Shown: positions 17,036-26,464, counted from the first letter of the stretch. The stretch is 64,000 nt of DNA from Arenibacter nanhaiticus (GCF_900141935.1 NZ_FQYX01000005.1:62001-126000), one strand, 5' to 3'. The notes: generated by a model not told the origin, from the sequence alone. Numbers and translations are program-made.

Positions 17036-18343
17036 TTATACTGCCTTTTTATAGGTGTCGTCCCAATTTTTCACTTTTGGTTCTCCTAATTTACCTACAG
17101 ATTTGCCTACGATCATAGAAACGGCCGCATCTCCTGTTACGTTCACAACGGTACGGCACATATCCAAGGGGCGATCGACCGCAAAAATCAATGCTAATCC
17201 GGCTTCGGGAATTCCGGCTTGTGCCAAAACGATCACCAGCATCACCATCCCTGCTCCTGGGACCGCAGCACTCCCAATAGAGGCCAAGGTAGCTGTTACT
17301 ATGATCCCCAATTGGGTTGCAAAACTTAAATCCATACCAAAGGCCTGGGCGATAAAAACCGCTGCAACTGCCTGGTATAGGCTCGTACCGTCCATATTGA
17401 TGGTTGCCCCGATAGGAAGTACAAAGCTTGCCACTTCTTCTTCTACCCCAAGATGTTCTTCTACCCGTTCCATAGTCACCGGCAAGGTCGCGGCGCTAGA
17501 ACTTGTAGAGAAGGCCAAGAGCTGAGCAGGAGAAATCCCCTTTAAAAAGAAGGAAGGACTTCTTTTGGTAAACACCCAAACAAATAGTACATACACCATG
17601 ATCATAAGGGTCAGCCCTAGCACTACACATAAGGCATACCATGCCAAGGCTTTAAACAGATCTATGCTGGGCGATTCTACTATTAACGCTGCCAACAAGG
17701 CAAATACCCCATAAGGCGCGGCTAACATGATTAGATCGATCAGTTTTAGGATTACTTCGTTAAAACCGTCAAAGAATTTCTTCACAGGACTCGCCTGTTC
17801 TTCGGGTATCAAAATCAATCCAACGCCAAAAAAGATAGCAAAAAAGATCACCTGCAACATATTGCCATTATCGCTGGCAGCGCTGAAGATATTGCTGGGC
17901 ACCAAATCTTCCAAGGCCTGTAAGGGTCCAGATTCTTTTTGCTTATTGGCTTGTGCAATTTTTGAATCTGCATCTCCTTTATAGTTTTCAACAAGCTCAG
18001 TTCTAGTCTCTTCACTTATCGAATTCCCTGGCTTTATTAAATTCACAAGGGTCAACCCTATAGATACCGCTATAACCGTGGTAAGAATATAGATCCCTAT
18101 GGTCCTCCCCCCCATTTTAGAGAGTTTGGAAATATCCTTTAAATCGGAGACTCCTTTTATCAGTGAGCCCAGAATTAACGGAACCGCAATCAACTTTAAG
18201 GAATTGATGAAGATATTACCGAATGGCTTAACCCAATCCGAAACGACCTTAGGCCCCCATTCAAATTGAATCATCAGCAATGCAAAAAGCACACCGCCAA
18301 CCATTCCCAATAAAATTCGCCAATGCAATTCCAGTTTTTTCAT
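17036..18343 (-). CDS. Dicarboxylate/amino acid:cation symporter (DAACS family)
   Basis: 435-residue inner-membrane carrier of the GltP/DctA family with about eight hydrophobic segments plus the two re-entrant loops. Diagnostic motifs are the serine-rich hairpin loop FSTSSSAATLPVT (about 280-292) and the ion/substrate site NMDGTSLYQ (about 315-323), then PGAGMVML and DRPLDMCRTVVNVTGD near the C-terminus, where the Asp and Arg select the substrate. It imports glutamate, aspartate or C4-dicarboxylates with Na+ or H+; which one cannot be told. The insertion at about 115-160, rich in charged residues, lies in the usual variable extracytoplasmic loop. It lies 62 bp downstream of aroC in the same direction and may share its transcript. 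Confidence 0.9.
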   Translation of the reverse strand: MKKLELHWRILLGMVGGVLFALLMIQFEWGPKVVSDWVKPFGNIFINSLKLIAVPLILGSLIKGVSDLKDISKLSKMGGRTIGIYILTTVIAVSIGLTLVNLIKPGNSISEETRTELVENYKGDADSKIAQANKQKESGPLQALEDLVPSNIFSAASDNGNMLQVIFFAIFFGVGLILIPEEQASPVKKFFDGFNEVILKLIDLIMLAAPYGVFALLAALIVESPSIDLFKALAWYALCVVLGLTLMIMVYVLFVWVFTKRSPSFFLKGISPAQLLAFSTSSSAATLPVTMERVEEHLGVEEEVASFVLPIGATINMDGTSLYQAVAAVFIAQAFGMDLSFATQLGIIVTATLASIGSAAVPGAGMVMLVIVLAQAGIPEAGLALIFAVDRPLDMCRTVVNVTGDAAVSMIVGKSVGKLGEPKVKNWDDTYKKAV

Positions 18344-18405
18344 AAAAATATTTTTTTAAACTAGTAAGATACTATTTTGCAGCACAAAGCTCCAAGAAAG
18401 CCTCT

Positions 18406-19470
18406 TTATAATTTAATCGTCCTATTTAACAAAGTATAATCTGCCATCACCAATGCGGCCATTGCTTCTACAATGGGCACTGCTCTTGGAACAACACATG
18501 GGTCGTGCCTTCCTTTTCCTTGAGTGGCAACTTTATTCCCTTCCTTATCTATAGTATCATATGCTTGTATAACTGTAGCCACAGGCTTAAAGGCTACCTT
18601 GAAGTAGATGTCCATACCATTGCTTATACCGCCCTGTATACCACCGCTATAGTTGGTTTTGGTAGTCCCATCGGTATTAAACTGGTCATTATGTGCGCTA
18701 CCTTTCATTTTTACCCCTTCAAAACCGCTACCATATTCAAATCCCTTCACGGCATTTATAGACAACATGGCCTTTCCCAGTTCTGCATGGAGCTTATCGA
18801 ATACAGGTTCTCCAAGACCTATCGGGACATTTTGGATCACACAGGTAATGACACCCCCTATTGTATCGCCTTCTTTTTTTATTTTTTTGATATACTCCTC
18901 CATTTTGGCGGCAGTCTCTTGATCTGGACAACGTACAGGATTAGACTCTATCAGGGAGAAATCTAATTCCGTATAATTTTTATTCAATTGCAGTTCCCCT
19001 ACTTGAGAAACAAAGGCGTTTATTTTCATATCGCCCAAAAACTGTTTCGCTATGGCACCGGCCACCACCCTACTGGCGGTTTCACGTGCCGAACTTCGTC
19101 CTCCTCCGCGATAATCTCTAAAGCCATACTTCTGATCGTACACATAATCGGCATGGGAAGGTCTGTAAGAATCCTTGATATGCGAGTAATCATGTGATTT
19201 CTGATTGGTATTGTGAATAGCAAAACCAATCGGGGTCCCCGTTGTTTTCCCTTCAAAAATCCCGGAATAAAATTCTACCGTATCGGGTTCTTTACGCTGG
19301 GTAACAATGGCCGACTGACCTGGTTTACGTCTGTCCAAATCATTTTGAATTGCTTCTATGTCTAAGCTAATTCCTGCCGGACATCCGTCCAACACCCCTC
19401 CTATTGCCACACCGTGCGATTCGCCAAAAGTGGTCACTTTAAAAAGGTTCCCAAAAGTATTTCCTGCCAT
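18406..19470 (-). CDS. aroC: Chorismate synthase
   Basis: Last step of the shikimate pathway: 5-enolpyruvylshikimate 3-phosphate to chorismate, using reduced FMN. 354 residues from the ATG at 19470; the frame extends 16 codons further but [20 protein letters not shown] is the conserved start. Family signatures: [42 protein letters not shown] (FMN site) and [18 protein letters not shown] near the C-terminus. A strong promoter (TTG-N18-TACCTTTG) lies about 60 nt upstream of the chosen start. No other aro gene is adjacent; the symporter follows on the same strand. Confidence 0.96.
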   Translation of the reverse strand: MAGNTFGNLFKVTTFGESHGVAIGGVLDGCPAGISLDIEAIQNDLDRRKPGQSAIVTQRKEPDTVEFYSGIFEGKTTGTPIGFAIHNTNQKSHDYSHIKDSYRPSHADYVYDQKYGFRDYRGGGRSSARETASRVVAGAIAKQFLGDMKINAFVSQVGELQLNKNYTELDFSLIESNPVRCPDQETAAKMEEYIKKIKKEGDTIGGVITCVIQNVPIGLGEPVFDKLHAELGKAMLSINAVKGFEYGSGFEGVKMKGSAHNDQFNTDGTTKTNYSGGIQGGISNGMDIYFKVAFKPVATVIQAYDTIDKEGNKVATQGKGRHDPCVVPRAVPIVEAMAALVMADYTLLNRTIKL

Positions 19471-19531
19471 TATCGTAATTAAGTTATTGGTAATATATGA
19501 GCTTACTGCCCATCTCATGCGCTAAGCGACC

Positions 19532-19560
19532 CAAAGGTAAATTTTAAAAAAGAAATACAA
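19532..19560 (-). promoter_or_regulatory. Promoter of aroC
   Basis: Minus strand: TTG (19558-19560), 18-nt spacer, TACCTTTG (19532-19539). Both elements fit the Bacteroidota housekeeping consensus. Confidence 0.55.
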
Positions 19561-19701
19561 AAATTAAGCCTTTCTTATTGTACCTAAAATTTATAAATGA
19601 CACAAATTAATGGAAACTTAACGTATTCCTGTTTTTAACTTATCACTGCCTTCACCTTCACTTTACACAAAACTCCTTAGTTTGTGTAAATACTTCTACT
19701 A

Positions 19702-20607
19702 TTGAAAAAGAGACAGATAGAATTAGCGGTCATTTCAGATGTACATTTAGGTACTTATGGTTGCCATGCCGACGAATTATTAACCTATTTAAGCAGCATC
19801 AACCCTAAGACATTAATCCTAAACGGGGATATCATAGATATGTGGCAGTTTAGCAAACATTACTTCCCGGCCTCCCATTTAAGGGTTTTAAGAAAAATTA
19901 TAGGCATGGCCGCCAATGGCACGGAGGTGTACTATATCACCGGGAACCACGATGAAATGATGCGTAAGTTTAGCGGTGCTTCTTTGGGAAATATACACAT
20001 CAGGGACAAGTTAATTTTGGATCTTGACGGAAAAAAGGCATGGTTTTTTCACGGTGACGTATTTGATATTTCTATTCAAAATGCAAAATGGCTGGCAAAA
20101 ATAGGTGCCTACGGCTACGATTTGCTCATTGTACTAAACAAACTAATCAATTGGGGCCTTCTTAAAATGGGCAAAGAGAAATACTCCTTGTCCAAAAAAA
20201 TAAAGAACAACGTAAAAGGAGCCGTGAAATTTGTCCGGAATTTTGAGGATACCGCTAAGGAACTGGCCATAGCCAATGAGCACGACTATGTTGTTTGTGG
20301 TCATATTCACCATCCAAAAAAGGAAATATTCGAAAATGAAAAAGGGAGATGTACTTATTTAAATTCTGGCGATTGGGTAGAAAACCTGACGGCCTTGGAA
20401 TACACCTTTAAGCGCTGGAAGATATACCGCTACAACGCCGACAAACTATCACCATTCTTTGTAGACGAAGCATTAAAGGCCATGGATATTCACGAATTGA
20501 TCGCTACTATTACCACCAATATCCCCAAGGACAAAAAAAACAAAAAAGCAAAGAAAGCACCTAAAAAAGAAAAAAAAGGCTCTCAGAAGGGCAATGCCGT
20601 ACTGTAG
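19702..20607 (+). CDS. UDP-2,3-diacylglucosamine diphosphatase-like metallophosphoesterase
   Basis: LpxH-like calcineurin-fold phosphoesterase of the group found in Bacteroidota, 301 residues. Metal-site motifs in order: SDVHLG, NGDIIDMW, TGNHDE, FFHGDVFD and GHIHHP. The likely reaction is removal of UMP from UDP-2,3-diacylglucosamine in lipid A synthesis at the inner leaflet. The frame starts with TTG at 19702, giving KKRQIELAVISDVHLGTYG, where the family usually begins; there is no ATG nearby. The last 30 residues are a lysine-rich tail (KKAPKKEKKGSQKG) coded by A runs that serve the opposite strand as a terminator U tract. Confidence 0.85.
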   Translation: MKKRQIELAVISDVHLGTYGCHADELLTYLSSINPKTLILNGDIIDMWQFSKHYFPASHLRVLRKIIGMAANGTEVYYITGNHDEMMRKFSGASLGNIHIRDKLILDLDGKKAWFFHGDVFDISIQNAKWLAKIGAYGYDLLIVLNKLINWGLLKMGKEKYSLSKKIKNNVKGAVKFVRNFEDTAKELAIANEHDYVVCGHIHHPKKEIFENEKGRCTYLNSGDWVENLTALEYTFKRWKIYRYNADKLSPFFVDEALKAMDIHELIATITTNIPKDKKNKKAKKAPKKEKKGSQKGNAVL

Positions 20608-20614
20608 AGCCTTT
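20571..20614 (-). terminator. Terminator of the FAD/Fe-S dehydrogenase gene, inside the convergent gene
   Basis: Minus strand: AAAGGCTCT (20606-20614) pairs with AGAGCCTTT (20575-20583) and is followed by a long T run (20571-20577 and beyond). It overlaps the last 11 codons and the stop of the plus-strand LpxH-like gene. Confidence 0.75.
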
Positions 20615-20629
20615 ACAAACATATATTTA

Positions 20630-23527
20630 TTACAGTAAAGCTTCCTTAAATATAGATATAGGATGCTTTGCTTTTCTTTCGGTACCATCATAGATTTGAT
20701 GCCTACAGCTAGTGCCGTTTGCGGCGATAATTACATCGGAGGATGTTTTGCGTACCGCAGGGAACAATTTCAGCTCTCCTACCTGCATACTTATCTGGTA
20801 ATGTTCCTTTTCGTACCCAAACGACCCTGCCATACCACAGCAGCCAGAGTTGATAATAGACACTTCATAATTCTTGGGCAGGTTTAATATATCAAAAGTC
20901 ACCTTCTGATTGGAAATAGATTTTTGATGGCAGTGATTATGAATTTTCACGGTTTTCTTTTCCGCAGTAAACAAATCTGCCGTCAACACCCCATTGGCAA
21001 TTTCTTTGGCCAAAAACTCTTCTATCAAAAAAGAATTATTTGCAATGGCTTCCATCTCTTTTTTATCAAATCCAAAGCGCTTGTATTCATCTCTAAAAGT
21101 AAGGACCGCAGAAGGCTCTAGCCCTAATACAGGCAAGCCTTTTTCAGAAAACTCCCGTAGCTTCTCCATGTTTTTCACGGCCAATTTTTTGGCTTGTTTT
21201 AAAAAGCCTTTGGAGATATAGGTACGTCCGCTTTCTGCATAAAAAAGCGTCACCTCGTACCCTAAACGCCCCAACACCTCAATAGCATCGCGCCCCAACT
21301 CCACATCCAAATAATTTGTAAACTCATCTATATACAACACTACCTTGGAGAGGGATACATTATTCTGATTTTTAACAGTTTTAAGATGACTATCAAAATC
21401 AAAGCTTGAGACTTTAGGCAAGCTTCTTTGCGGCGCTACCCCCACCGATTTTTTAAGCAGACCGCCTAATAGTTTTGATTCATACACACTATTGGTAAGT
21501 CCGGCCACCTTACTTCCTAAATTATTTAAAGCTGTGTTGTAAGCAAATAGTTTTGCCCTTAAAGGGTAGCCGTTTTCTTCTTGGTACTGATAGAGAAATT
21601 CAGCCTTTAAGGTAGCGATATCCACATTACTGGGACATTCACTAGAACATGCTTTACAGCTTAAACACAGGTCAAAAACTTCTTTGAGCTCTTTGTTGTC
21701 GAACCGATTCGTTTTTTCGGTACTCGTTAAAAACTCACGCAAGGTATTAGCCCTTCCCCTAGTAGTATCCTTTTCGTTTTTTGTAGCGTGATAACTAGGA
21801 CACATAGCCCCGGACATATGATGGGTTTTTCTGCAATCGCCACTTCCGTTACATTTTTCTGCGGCTTTTAAAATACCTTCGCTATCCGAAAAATCGAGCA
21901 ATGTTTCTATTTCCGGTTCTTTCCTATCTACTTCATACCGTAGGGACTCGTCCATGGGGTAAGCCTCTACAATTTTACCTGGGTTAAAAATATTAGTAGG
22001 GTCAAAATAGGTTTTAACCCTTTTTAGCAGCTCGTAGTTATTATCGCCTATCATTAAAGGAATAAACTCTGCCCTTACAATACCATCACCATGTTCCCCA
22101 CTAAAAGATCCGTTGTATTTTTTGGTAAGCTTGGCAACATCTGTTGTAATAGCCCTAAACAAGGCTACATCTTCGGATTTTTTCAGGTTTAGGATAGGTC
22201 TTAAATGCAATTCTCCCGCACCGGCATGGGCATAATAGACAGCTTCTTGCTCATAATCCTTCATGATCTGGGAAAATTCACCGATAAAATCTTTTAAATC
22301 TTCTAGAGCAACGGCAGTATCTTCAATACAGGCAACGGCCTTACGGTCGCCAACAATATTCCCTAACAGCCCTAGGCCTGCTTTTCTTAATTCTATTGCC
22401 TTGTTAATATCGCCTCCTTTTAAAACAGGACTGGCATAGCTTAGCCCAGAAGCCCTTATAGTTTGTAAAAGCTGCTGCAACTGTAGTTCTAAATCTTCTT
22501 CGGTATTCGATTTCACCTCTAACATCAACAATGCTGCCGGATCGCCTTCTACGAAGAATCGGTTTTCCAATTGGGTCCGGTTATTTTTGGTACAATCCAA
22601 AATCACCTTATCCATCATTTCACAGGTATGCAGGGTGTTAACCATCAAGGGCGCCACATCGCTTAAACAATCCTCCAAGGTCTTATAGTGGGTAACCACC
22701 ATTGCCGACAAACTAGGCGGAATATCATCGAGCTGCAGAACAATTTCCGTAGTAAACGCCAAGGTCCCTTCACTTCCACTTAATAACTTACACAGGTTTA
22801 TACCTTCGTCCTCTTGCCCAAATACATTGTTTTTAAGAAGCTCATCAACGGCATACCCAGTATTCCGCCTATGGATTTCAGGCTTGGGAAACTCCCTGAT
22901 AATCTCTTCTTTTATTTCATTGTTAGACAACTCTTTATGAAGGCTTTTATAAATTTCCCCTTCAAGATTCTCAAGGGACATTTTTCCCAAAAATTCATTT
23001 AGGGACAGGGTTTTAAATTCGGCCCTACTCCCATCGGAAAGATACGTTTTTAAAGACACTACCTTGTCTCGGGTAACACCGTACTGAATAGAGGTGGTCC
23101 CAGAAGAATTATTCCCTACCATTCCGCCAATCATACAGCGGTTAGAAGTAGAGGTATTGGGTCCAAAAAACAAGTTATATGGTGCTAAAAACAAATTCAG
23201 CTCATCGCGAATAACACCTGGTTGTACAGTGACTTGTTTTTTATCGGTATCAACAGAGATTATTTTGGTAAAATACTTGGAAACATCAACCACAATTCCA
23301 TCTCCCACACACTGACCAGCCAAGGATGTTCCAGCGGTTCTTGGAATTAATCCAATGTTATTTTCTTTTGCAAAAAGAATTATTTCTTCAATATCCTTAT
23401 CAACTTTTGGATAGGCTACGGCCATGGGTAGTTTTCTGTACACAGAAGCATCGGTCGCATATAGTGTCGTTGTTAATTTATCTATAAACAACTCCCCTTC
23501 CAATCGTTCTTTTAATTTATTTAGCAT
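20630..23527 (-). CDS. Large FAD-binding oxidoreductase fused to Fe-S and CCG domains (YdiJ/GlcD-GlpC type)
   Basis: 965 residues from the ATG at 23527 (a GTG four codons upstream also fits). An FAD_binding_4 domain (about 20-240, PRTAGTSLAGQ and GPNTSTSNRCMIGGMVGNNS) and FAD-oxidase C domain (to about 530, ending YYAHAGAGELHLRPILNL and GEHGDGIVR) are fused to a two-cluster ferredoxin domain (CNGSGDCRK...CP and CLSCKACSSECP) and a C-terminal cysteine-rich half (HNHCHQKS; NSGCCGMAGSFGYE). Relatives oxidise D-2-hydroxyacids such as D-lactate and pass electrons to quinone. The exact substrate is not visible. It is divergent from the small beta-barrel gene. Confidence 0.88.
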   Translation of the reverse strand: MLNKLKERLEGELFIDKLTTTLYATDASVYRKLPMAVAYPKVDKDIEEIILFAKENNIGLIPRTAGTSLAGQCVGDGIVVDVSKYFTKIISVDTDKKQVTVQPGVIRDELNLFLAPYNLFFGPNTSTSNRCMIGGMVGNNSSGTTSIQYGVTRDKVVSLKTYLSDGSRAEFKTLSLNEFLGKMSLENLEGEIYKSLHKELSNNEIKEEIIREFPKPEIHRRNTGYAVDELLKNNVFGQEDEGINLCKLLSGSEGTLAFTTEIVLQLDDIPPSLSAMVVTHYKTLEDCLSDVAPLMVNTLHTCEMMDKVILDCTKNNRTQLENRFFVEGDPAALLMLEVKSNTEEDLELQLQQLLQTIRASGLSYASPVLKGGDINKAIELRKAGLGLLGNIVGDRKAVACIEDTAVALEDLKDFIGEFSQIMKDYEQEAVYYAHAGAGELHLRPILNLKKSEDVALFRAITTDVAKLTKKYNGSFSGEHGDGIVRAEFIPLMIGDNNYELLKRVKTYFDPTNIFNPGKIVEAYPMDESLRYEVDRKEPEIETLLDFSDSEGILKAAEKCNGSGDCRKTHHMSGAMCPSYHATKNEKDTTRGRANTLREFLTSTEKTNRFDNKELKEVFDLCLSCKACSSECPSNVDIATLKAEFLYQYQEENGYPLRAKLFAYNTALNNLGSKVAGLTNSVYESKLLGGLLKKSVGVAPQRSLPKVSSFDFDSHLKTVKNQNNVSLSKVVLYIDEFTNYLDVELGRDAIEVLGRLGYEVTLFYAESGRTYISKGFLKQAKKLAVKNMEKLREFSEKGLPVLGLEPSAVLTFRDEYKRFGFDKKEMEAIANNSFLIEEFLAKEIANGVLTADLFTAEKKTVKIHNHCHQKSISNQKVTFDILNLPKNYEVSIINSGCCGMAGSFGYEKEHYQISMQVGELKLFPAVRKTSSDVIIAANGTSCRHQIYDGTERKAKHPISIFKEALL

Positions 23528-23635
23528 ATTTTTATCCACCTAAAACAATTAGGCCACTAAATTAAGTTTTTATTGTTTTAACGAAACCATGAAGTTTCCT
23601 TTTTTAAATAATTAATAAATAGAACCCCTTATGTT

Positions 23636-24148
23636 ATGAAAATCCTGAAATTATTTGCTTTATTGCTGTGTTGTTCTTGGTATTCTGGAAATGCCCAAGA
23701 AATTTCCGACCATGCGCTTGGATTGCGTCTGGGAGATAGCGATGGTTTTGGAGCTGAGATTTCCTATCAAAAATCGCTCTTTGAGTTCAACCGTTTAGAG
23801 GCCAATTTAGGGTGGCGCGATAGTCGTTATTTTGATGCCTTTAAGGTTTCGGCCCTCTACCAATGGATTTTCCCGATAGAAAACAACTTTAACTGGTACT
23901 ATGGTGCTGGTGCAGGTCTGGGCAATGTTGACTTTGCTCCTGTCCCCGGCAGCGAACCCGGTAATACAAGGACACCAGACGGAGGTCTGTTTGTTTTTGC
24001 AGCAGGAGATATTGGGGTCGAATATTCATTTGACATCCCTTTATTGCTTTCTATAGATTTTAGACCGGAAATTGGATTGGCAGGCTATAAAAATTTCTCC
24101 GACAATTTTGATTTTGATATCGCCTTGGGGATCCGCTATAAGTTTTAA
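23636..24148 (+). CDS. Small outer-membrane beta-barrel-like exported protein
   Basis: 170 residues, unknown function. Signal peptide (KILKLFALLLCCSWYSGNAQ), then alternating hydrophobic strands rich in Gly and aromatic residues (LEANLGWRDSRYFDAFKVSA, YYGAGAGLGNVDF, IALGIRYKF), ending in a C-terminal Phe as in outer-membrane barrels. It resembles eight-stranded porin-family proteins of Bacteroidota. The start is the second ATG of the group ATGTTATGAAAATC, since the first is out of frame and closed at once. The TlpA-like lipoprotein gene follows on the same strand about 100 bp later with its own promoter. Confidence 0.7.
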   Translation: MKILKLFALLLCCSWYSGNAQEISDHALGLRLGDSDGFGAEISYQKSLFEFNRLEANLGWRDSRYFDAFKVSALYQWIFPIENNFNWYYGAGAGLGNVDFAPVPGSEPGNTRTPDGGLFVFAAGDIGVEYSFDIPLLLSIDFRPEIGLAGYKNFSDNFDFDIALGIRYKF

Positions 24149-24223
24149 TAAATTCTGCCAGTTGCGCAGTAACTTAGAAGCCATTCCCGGTAGAACCTTA
24201 TTTTTTTATTTAACATATATAAG

Positions 24224-24231
24224 TACATTTG
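24224..24231 (+). promoter_or_regulatory. -7 element of the TlpA-like gene
   Basis: TACATTTG matches TAnnTTTG, 20 nt before the ATG at 24252. It lies upstream of this ATG but inside the longer open frame, which favours the later start. Confidence 0.4.
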
Positions 24232-24251
24232 CACAATTTAAAAAATTAAAA

Positions 24252-25382
24252 ATGAAAAAAATTATATTATCCCTTGCTGTTATTGTTGGAATAGTTGCCT
24301 GTGACAACAAACCAGAAGGTTTTGTTATTAACGGAACACTATCTGGCAATGTAGAGGATGGAACCAAAGTTTTTATTCGTAAGATCAATGAAAACAATCA
24401 GCCGTACGATATAGATACCACCATGGTCCAAAATGGAAAATTTAGCATAAGCGGACCTGTAGATGCTCCAGATCTAGCATACCTCTTTGTTGGAGATATC
24501 CAGGGATACAGCCCTATCGTTATCGAGAAAGGTGTTATTGAATTTACTGCCCAAAAAGACAGCTTAGGCTTTGCTAAGATAGAGGGTACCCTACAAAACA
24601 AAATATTCGGGAAATATATTAAACAATCTCGTGAATTATCGGACAAGGCTATGTCTATCCAAGGCGATTTGCAAAAAGCTACTATGGAAGGCAAAGAGGC
24701 TACCGTAAATTCTTTGCGTGATGAGTTTGCAGAATTACAGGAAGAATACAAAAACTTTGAGCTTAATTTTATTAAGGAAAACCCTGAAGGTCTTATTACC
24801 GCTTTATTAATAGACAAAGGTGTTAACACTAAAATAATAACCACAGAAGAAGCTCAGCAAATGTACGATGCTTTAACGGCCGAAATCAAGGCAACCGAAG
24901 CAGCTAAGAAAATTCAAAAAAGCCTTGATATTGTCAAGGATCGTGAAGCAAAGGGAAAGAGCACTCAAATAGGCGCGGTAGCCCCAGATTTTTCAGGACC
25001 AACACCAGATGGTGGAGAGTTGTCTTTAAAAGAGGCTATGGGGAAAGTTACCATCATAGATTTCTGGGCAGCTTGGTGCAAGCCGTGTAGAGTAGAAAAC
25101 CCGAATGTGGTTAATATCTACAACAAATACCACAGTAAAGGTCTAAATATTATTGGTGTTTCTTTAGACAGAAAGGCCGAGGATTGGAAAAAAGCCATTG
25201 CCGATGACAAACTTACTTGGAACCATATTTCCAGCTTGGACTATTTTGATGATGCCATCGCTCGCCTATATAATATTGACGCAATTCCTGCGACCTTTAT
25301 CTTGGACGAAAACGGTGTTATTATTGCAAAAAACCTAAGAGGACCTGCATTAGAGGCAAAAATAGCCGAGCTTTTACAGTAA
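24252..25382 (+). CDS. TlpA-family thiol-disulfide reductase lipoprotein with DUF4369-like domain
   Basis: 376 residues from the ATG at 24252; an in-frame extension of 60 codons upstream is not protein-like and overlaps the previous gene. A lipoprotein signal (KKIILSLAVIVGIVAC, lipidated Cys about 17) leads into a DUF4369-type beta-sandwich (about 25-130, FVINGTLSGNVEDGTKVFIR), a helical linker (about 130-235) and a C-terminal thioredoxin fold with the redox pair WCKPC in FWAAWCKPCRVE. The cis-Pro loop is IDAIPATFILD. It should act in the periplasm, tethered to a membrane, reducing disulfides. Family members often sit near respiratory or c-type cytochrome genes, but none is here. An intrinsic terminator follows. 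Confidence 0.9.
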   Translation: MKKIILSLAVIVGIVACDNKPEGFVINGTLSGNVEDGTKVFIRKINENNQPYDIDTTMVQNGKFSISGPVDAPDLAYLFVGDIQGYSPIVIEKGVIEFTAQKDSLGFAKIEGTLQNKIFGKYIKQSRELSDKAMSIQGDLQKATMEGKEATVNSLRDEFAELQEEYKNFELNFIKENPEGLITALLIDKGVNTKIITTEEAQQMYDALTAEIKATEAAKKIQKSLDIVKDREAKGKSTQIGAVAPDFSGPTPDGGELSLKEAMGKVTIIDFWAAWCKPCRVENPNVVNIYNKYHSKGLNIIGVSLDRKAEDWKKAIADDKLTWNHISSLDYFDDAIARLYNIDAIPATFILDENGVIIAKNLRGPALEAKIAELLQ

Positions 25383-25411
25383 AAAACACTGTTCCTAATT
25401 ATTCCTAAAAA

Positions 25412-25445
25412 GGCTCATAACCATTTTGTTATGAGTCTTTTTTTT
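25412..25445 (+). terminator. Rho-independent terminator of the TlpA-like gene
   Basis: GGCTCATAAC / GTTATGAGTC stem, 7-nt loop and a T run of eight, 29 nt after the stop codon. Confidence 0.85.
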
Positions 25446-25642
25446 GCGTTTATTTTTATAAAAAAGACCATTCCCCGCACCCCTATTAAGATGCAACAAC
25501 CTATAGATCCCCTGCGATATTACTAAAACGGCCCCTAAAAAAGACACCCTATTAATACCGCTCAGCAGATGAATCCAAAAACCATGAGAAGCGGTCGCTG
25601 TTATTCTAAATACCTTATGGTCCATAATAAGAACAATAATTT

Positions 25643-25719
25643 GGGCGTTCCCCTAACGGGGCGGGCTCTTCGCTATATCCCTTGCCCTGCTGCGGGGATG
25701 TCGCTGCGATCCCTAACGC
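25643..25719 (-). repeat. R1 structured repeat, copy B
   Basis: Minus-strand copy, 77 bp, from GCGTTAGGGATCGCAGCG to GGGGAACGCCC. It has the same closing stem as copies A and D, but its second hairpin is CCCC-GTTA-GGGG, unlike any other copy, which shows compensatory change. Confidence 0.75.
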
Positions 25720-25951
25720 GAAAATAATACAACAGTAAACCGTATATTTTTAATGCTTAAAGCATCGTTTTCTTAAATTTTACTACTAAGAACCTAATCC
25801 CTAGGAATCTCCCTAAAAACATATTTAGTAAAAAGGGAAAAATTCATCACAATGGGCCCTCTAGACACTGATAGCTATACTTTATTTTTTCCCTGGTGTA
25901 AGAAACTATCAAAACCACTGCTAATACTGCCTCAGAAAAACCTATCTTAAT

Positions 25952-26139
25952 TTATTTCTTTTTTACAAGTAAGAATAATACTATATAATTCCTTATATTG
26001 TAACATAGATATAGTTTTCTACCAAGAAAAGACACAAGGTCAGCCGTTGATTGTATTCATAAAATCAACGCTGTCTTCCATAGCACTACATGGCAAGGAA
26101 CACGAAATTAGGAAATTGGCTTTTGAGCGGTTAAATTAA
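25952..26139 (+). pseudogene. Possible C-terminal gene remnant
   Basis: Open frame of about 62 codons without a usable start, ending in TAA at 26137-26139. Its last part, GQPLIVFIKSTLSSIALHGK followed by EHEIRKLAFERLN, has the amphipathic look and codon mix of real protein. A hairpin with a T tract follows 20 nt later. The family was not recognised; a chance ORF is equally possible. Confidence 0.25.
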
Positions 26140-26159
26140 TAAAACACCCTAGCTCAATT

Positions 26160-26188
26160 TAGCTCGAGAAAGGATCTCGCTAGTTTTT
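26160..26188 (+). terminator. Terminator-like hairpin in the gene-poor region
   Basis: TAG-C-T-CGAGA / TCTCG-CTA stem with a one-sided bulge, loop AAGGA, then TTTTT after a G. It follows the possible gene remnant by 20 nt. Confidence 0.4.
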
Positions 26189-26347
26189 CTAAGTATTTTT
26201 ATGGAGTATACTTTCTCTCATTTACAAAAGGGTTATTATCGGCATCGTTTTAAATGACGATCAAAAGCATTTATTAGAAGAAAAAACAAACAAAATGCAA
26301 CAGCATTAAAATAAAAAACCCACTAAGCAACCTTTAACAAAACCCTC

Positions 26348-26463
26348 TAGTTCCTAAAATAAACAAACTGCAATCAGGCATCGAGTGTAGGGAGAAACCC
26401 TGATTGGTTTGTGCTGTTAGGGAAGTTAAAAAAAAGAATGCCCCACATTTTCTTTAGGAACTA
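26348..26463. repeat. Nested inverted-repeat element, possible structured RNA
   Basis: Outer arms TAGTTCCTAAA (26348-26358) and TTTAGGAACTA (26453-26463) are perfectly complementary. Inside lies a second hairpin: CAAAC-x3-AATCAGG (26364-26378) pairs with CCTGATT-G-GTTTG (26399-26411), with AGGGAGAAACCCT in its apical part. No coding potential. Strand and identity are unknown. Confidence 0.5.
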
Positions 26464-26464
26464 A

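Larger units (their letters stand above)
25446..26464. other. Gene-poor region between the TlpA-like and rhomboid genes
   Basis: About 1 kb without a solid gene. It holds R1 copy B (25643-25719), an open frame without start codon that ends at 26139 and is followed by a terminator-like hairpin, and a nested inverted-repeat element (26348-26463). Each is listed separately. Confidence 0.5.

Noticed and set aside
25395-25625. 76-codon minus-strand frame over the terminator after the TlpA-like gene
   Set aside because: It reads through an intrinsic terminator and has no gene-like features.
26348-26463. Reading the nested inverted repeat as a known riboswitch
   Set aside because: I could not match it to the TPP, cobalamin, preQ1 or SAM consensus, and it does not stand before a start codon in a fitting orientation.
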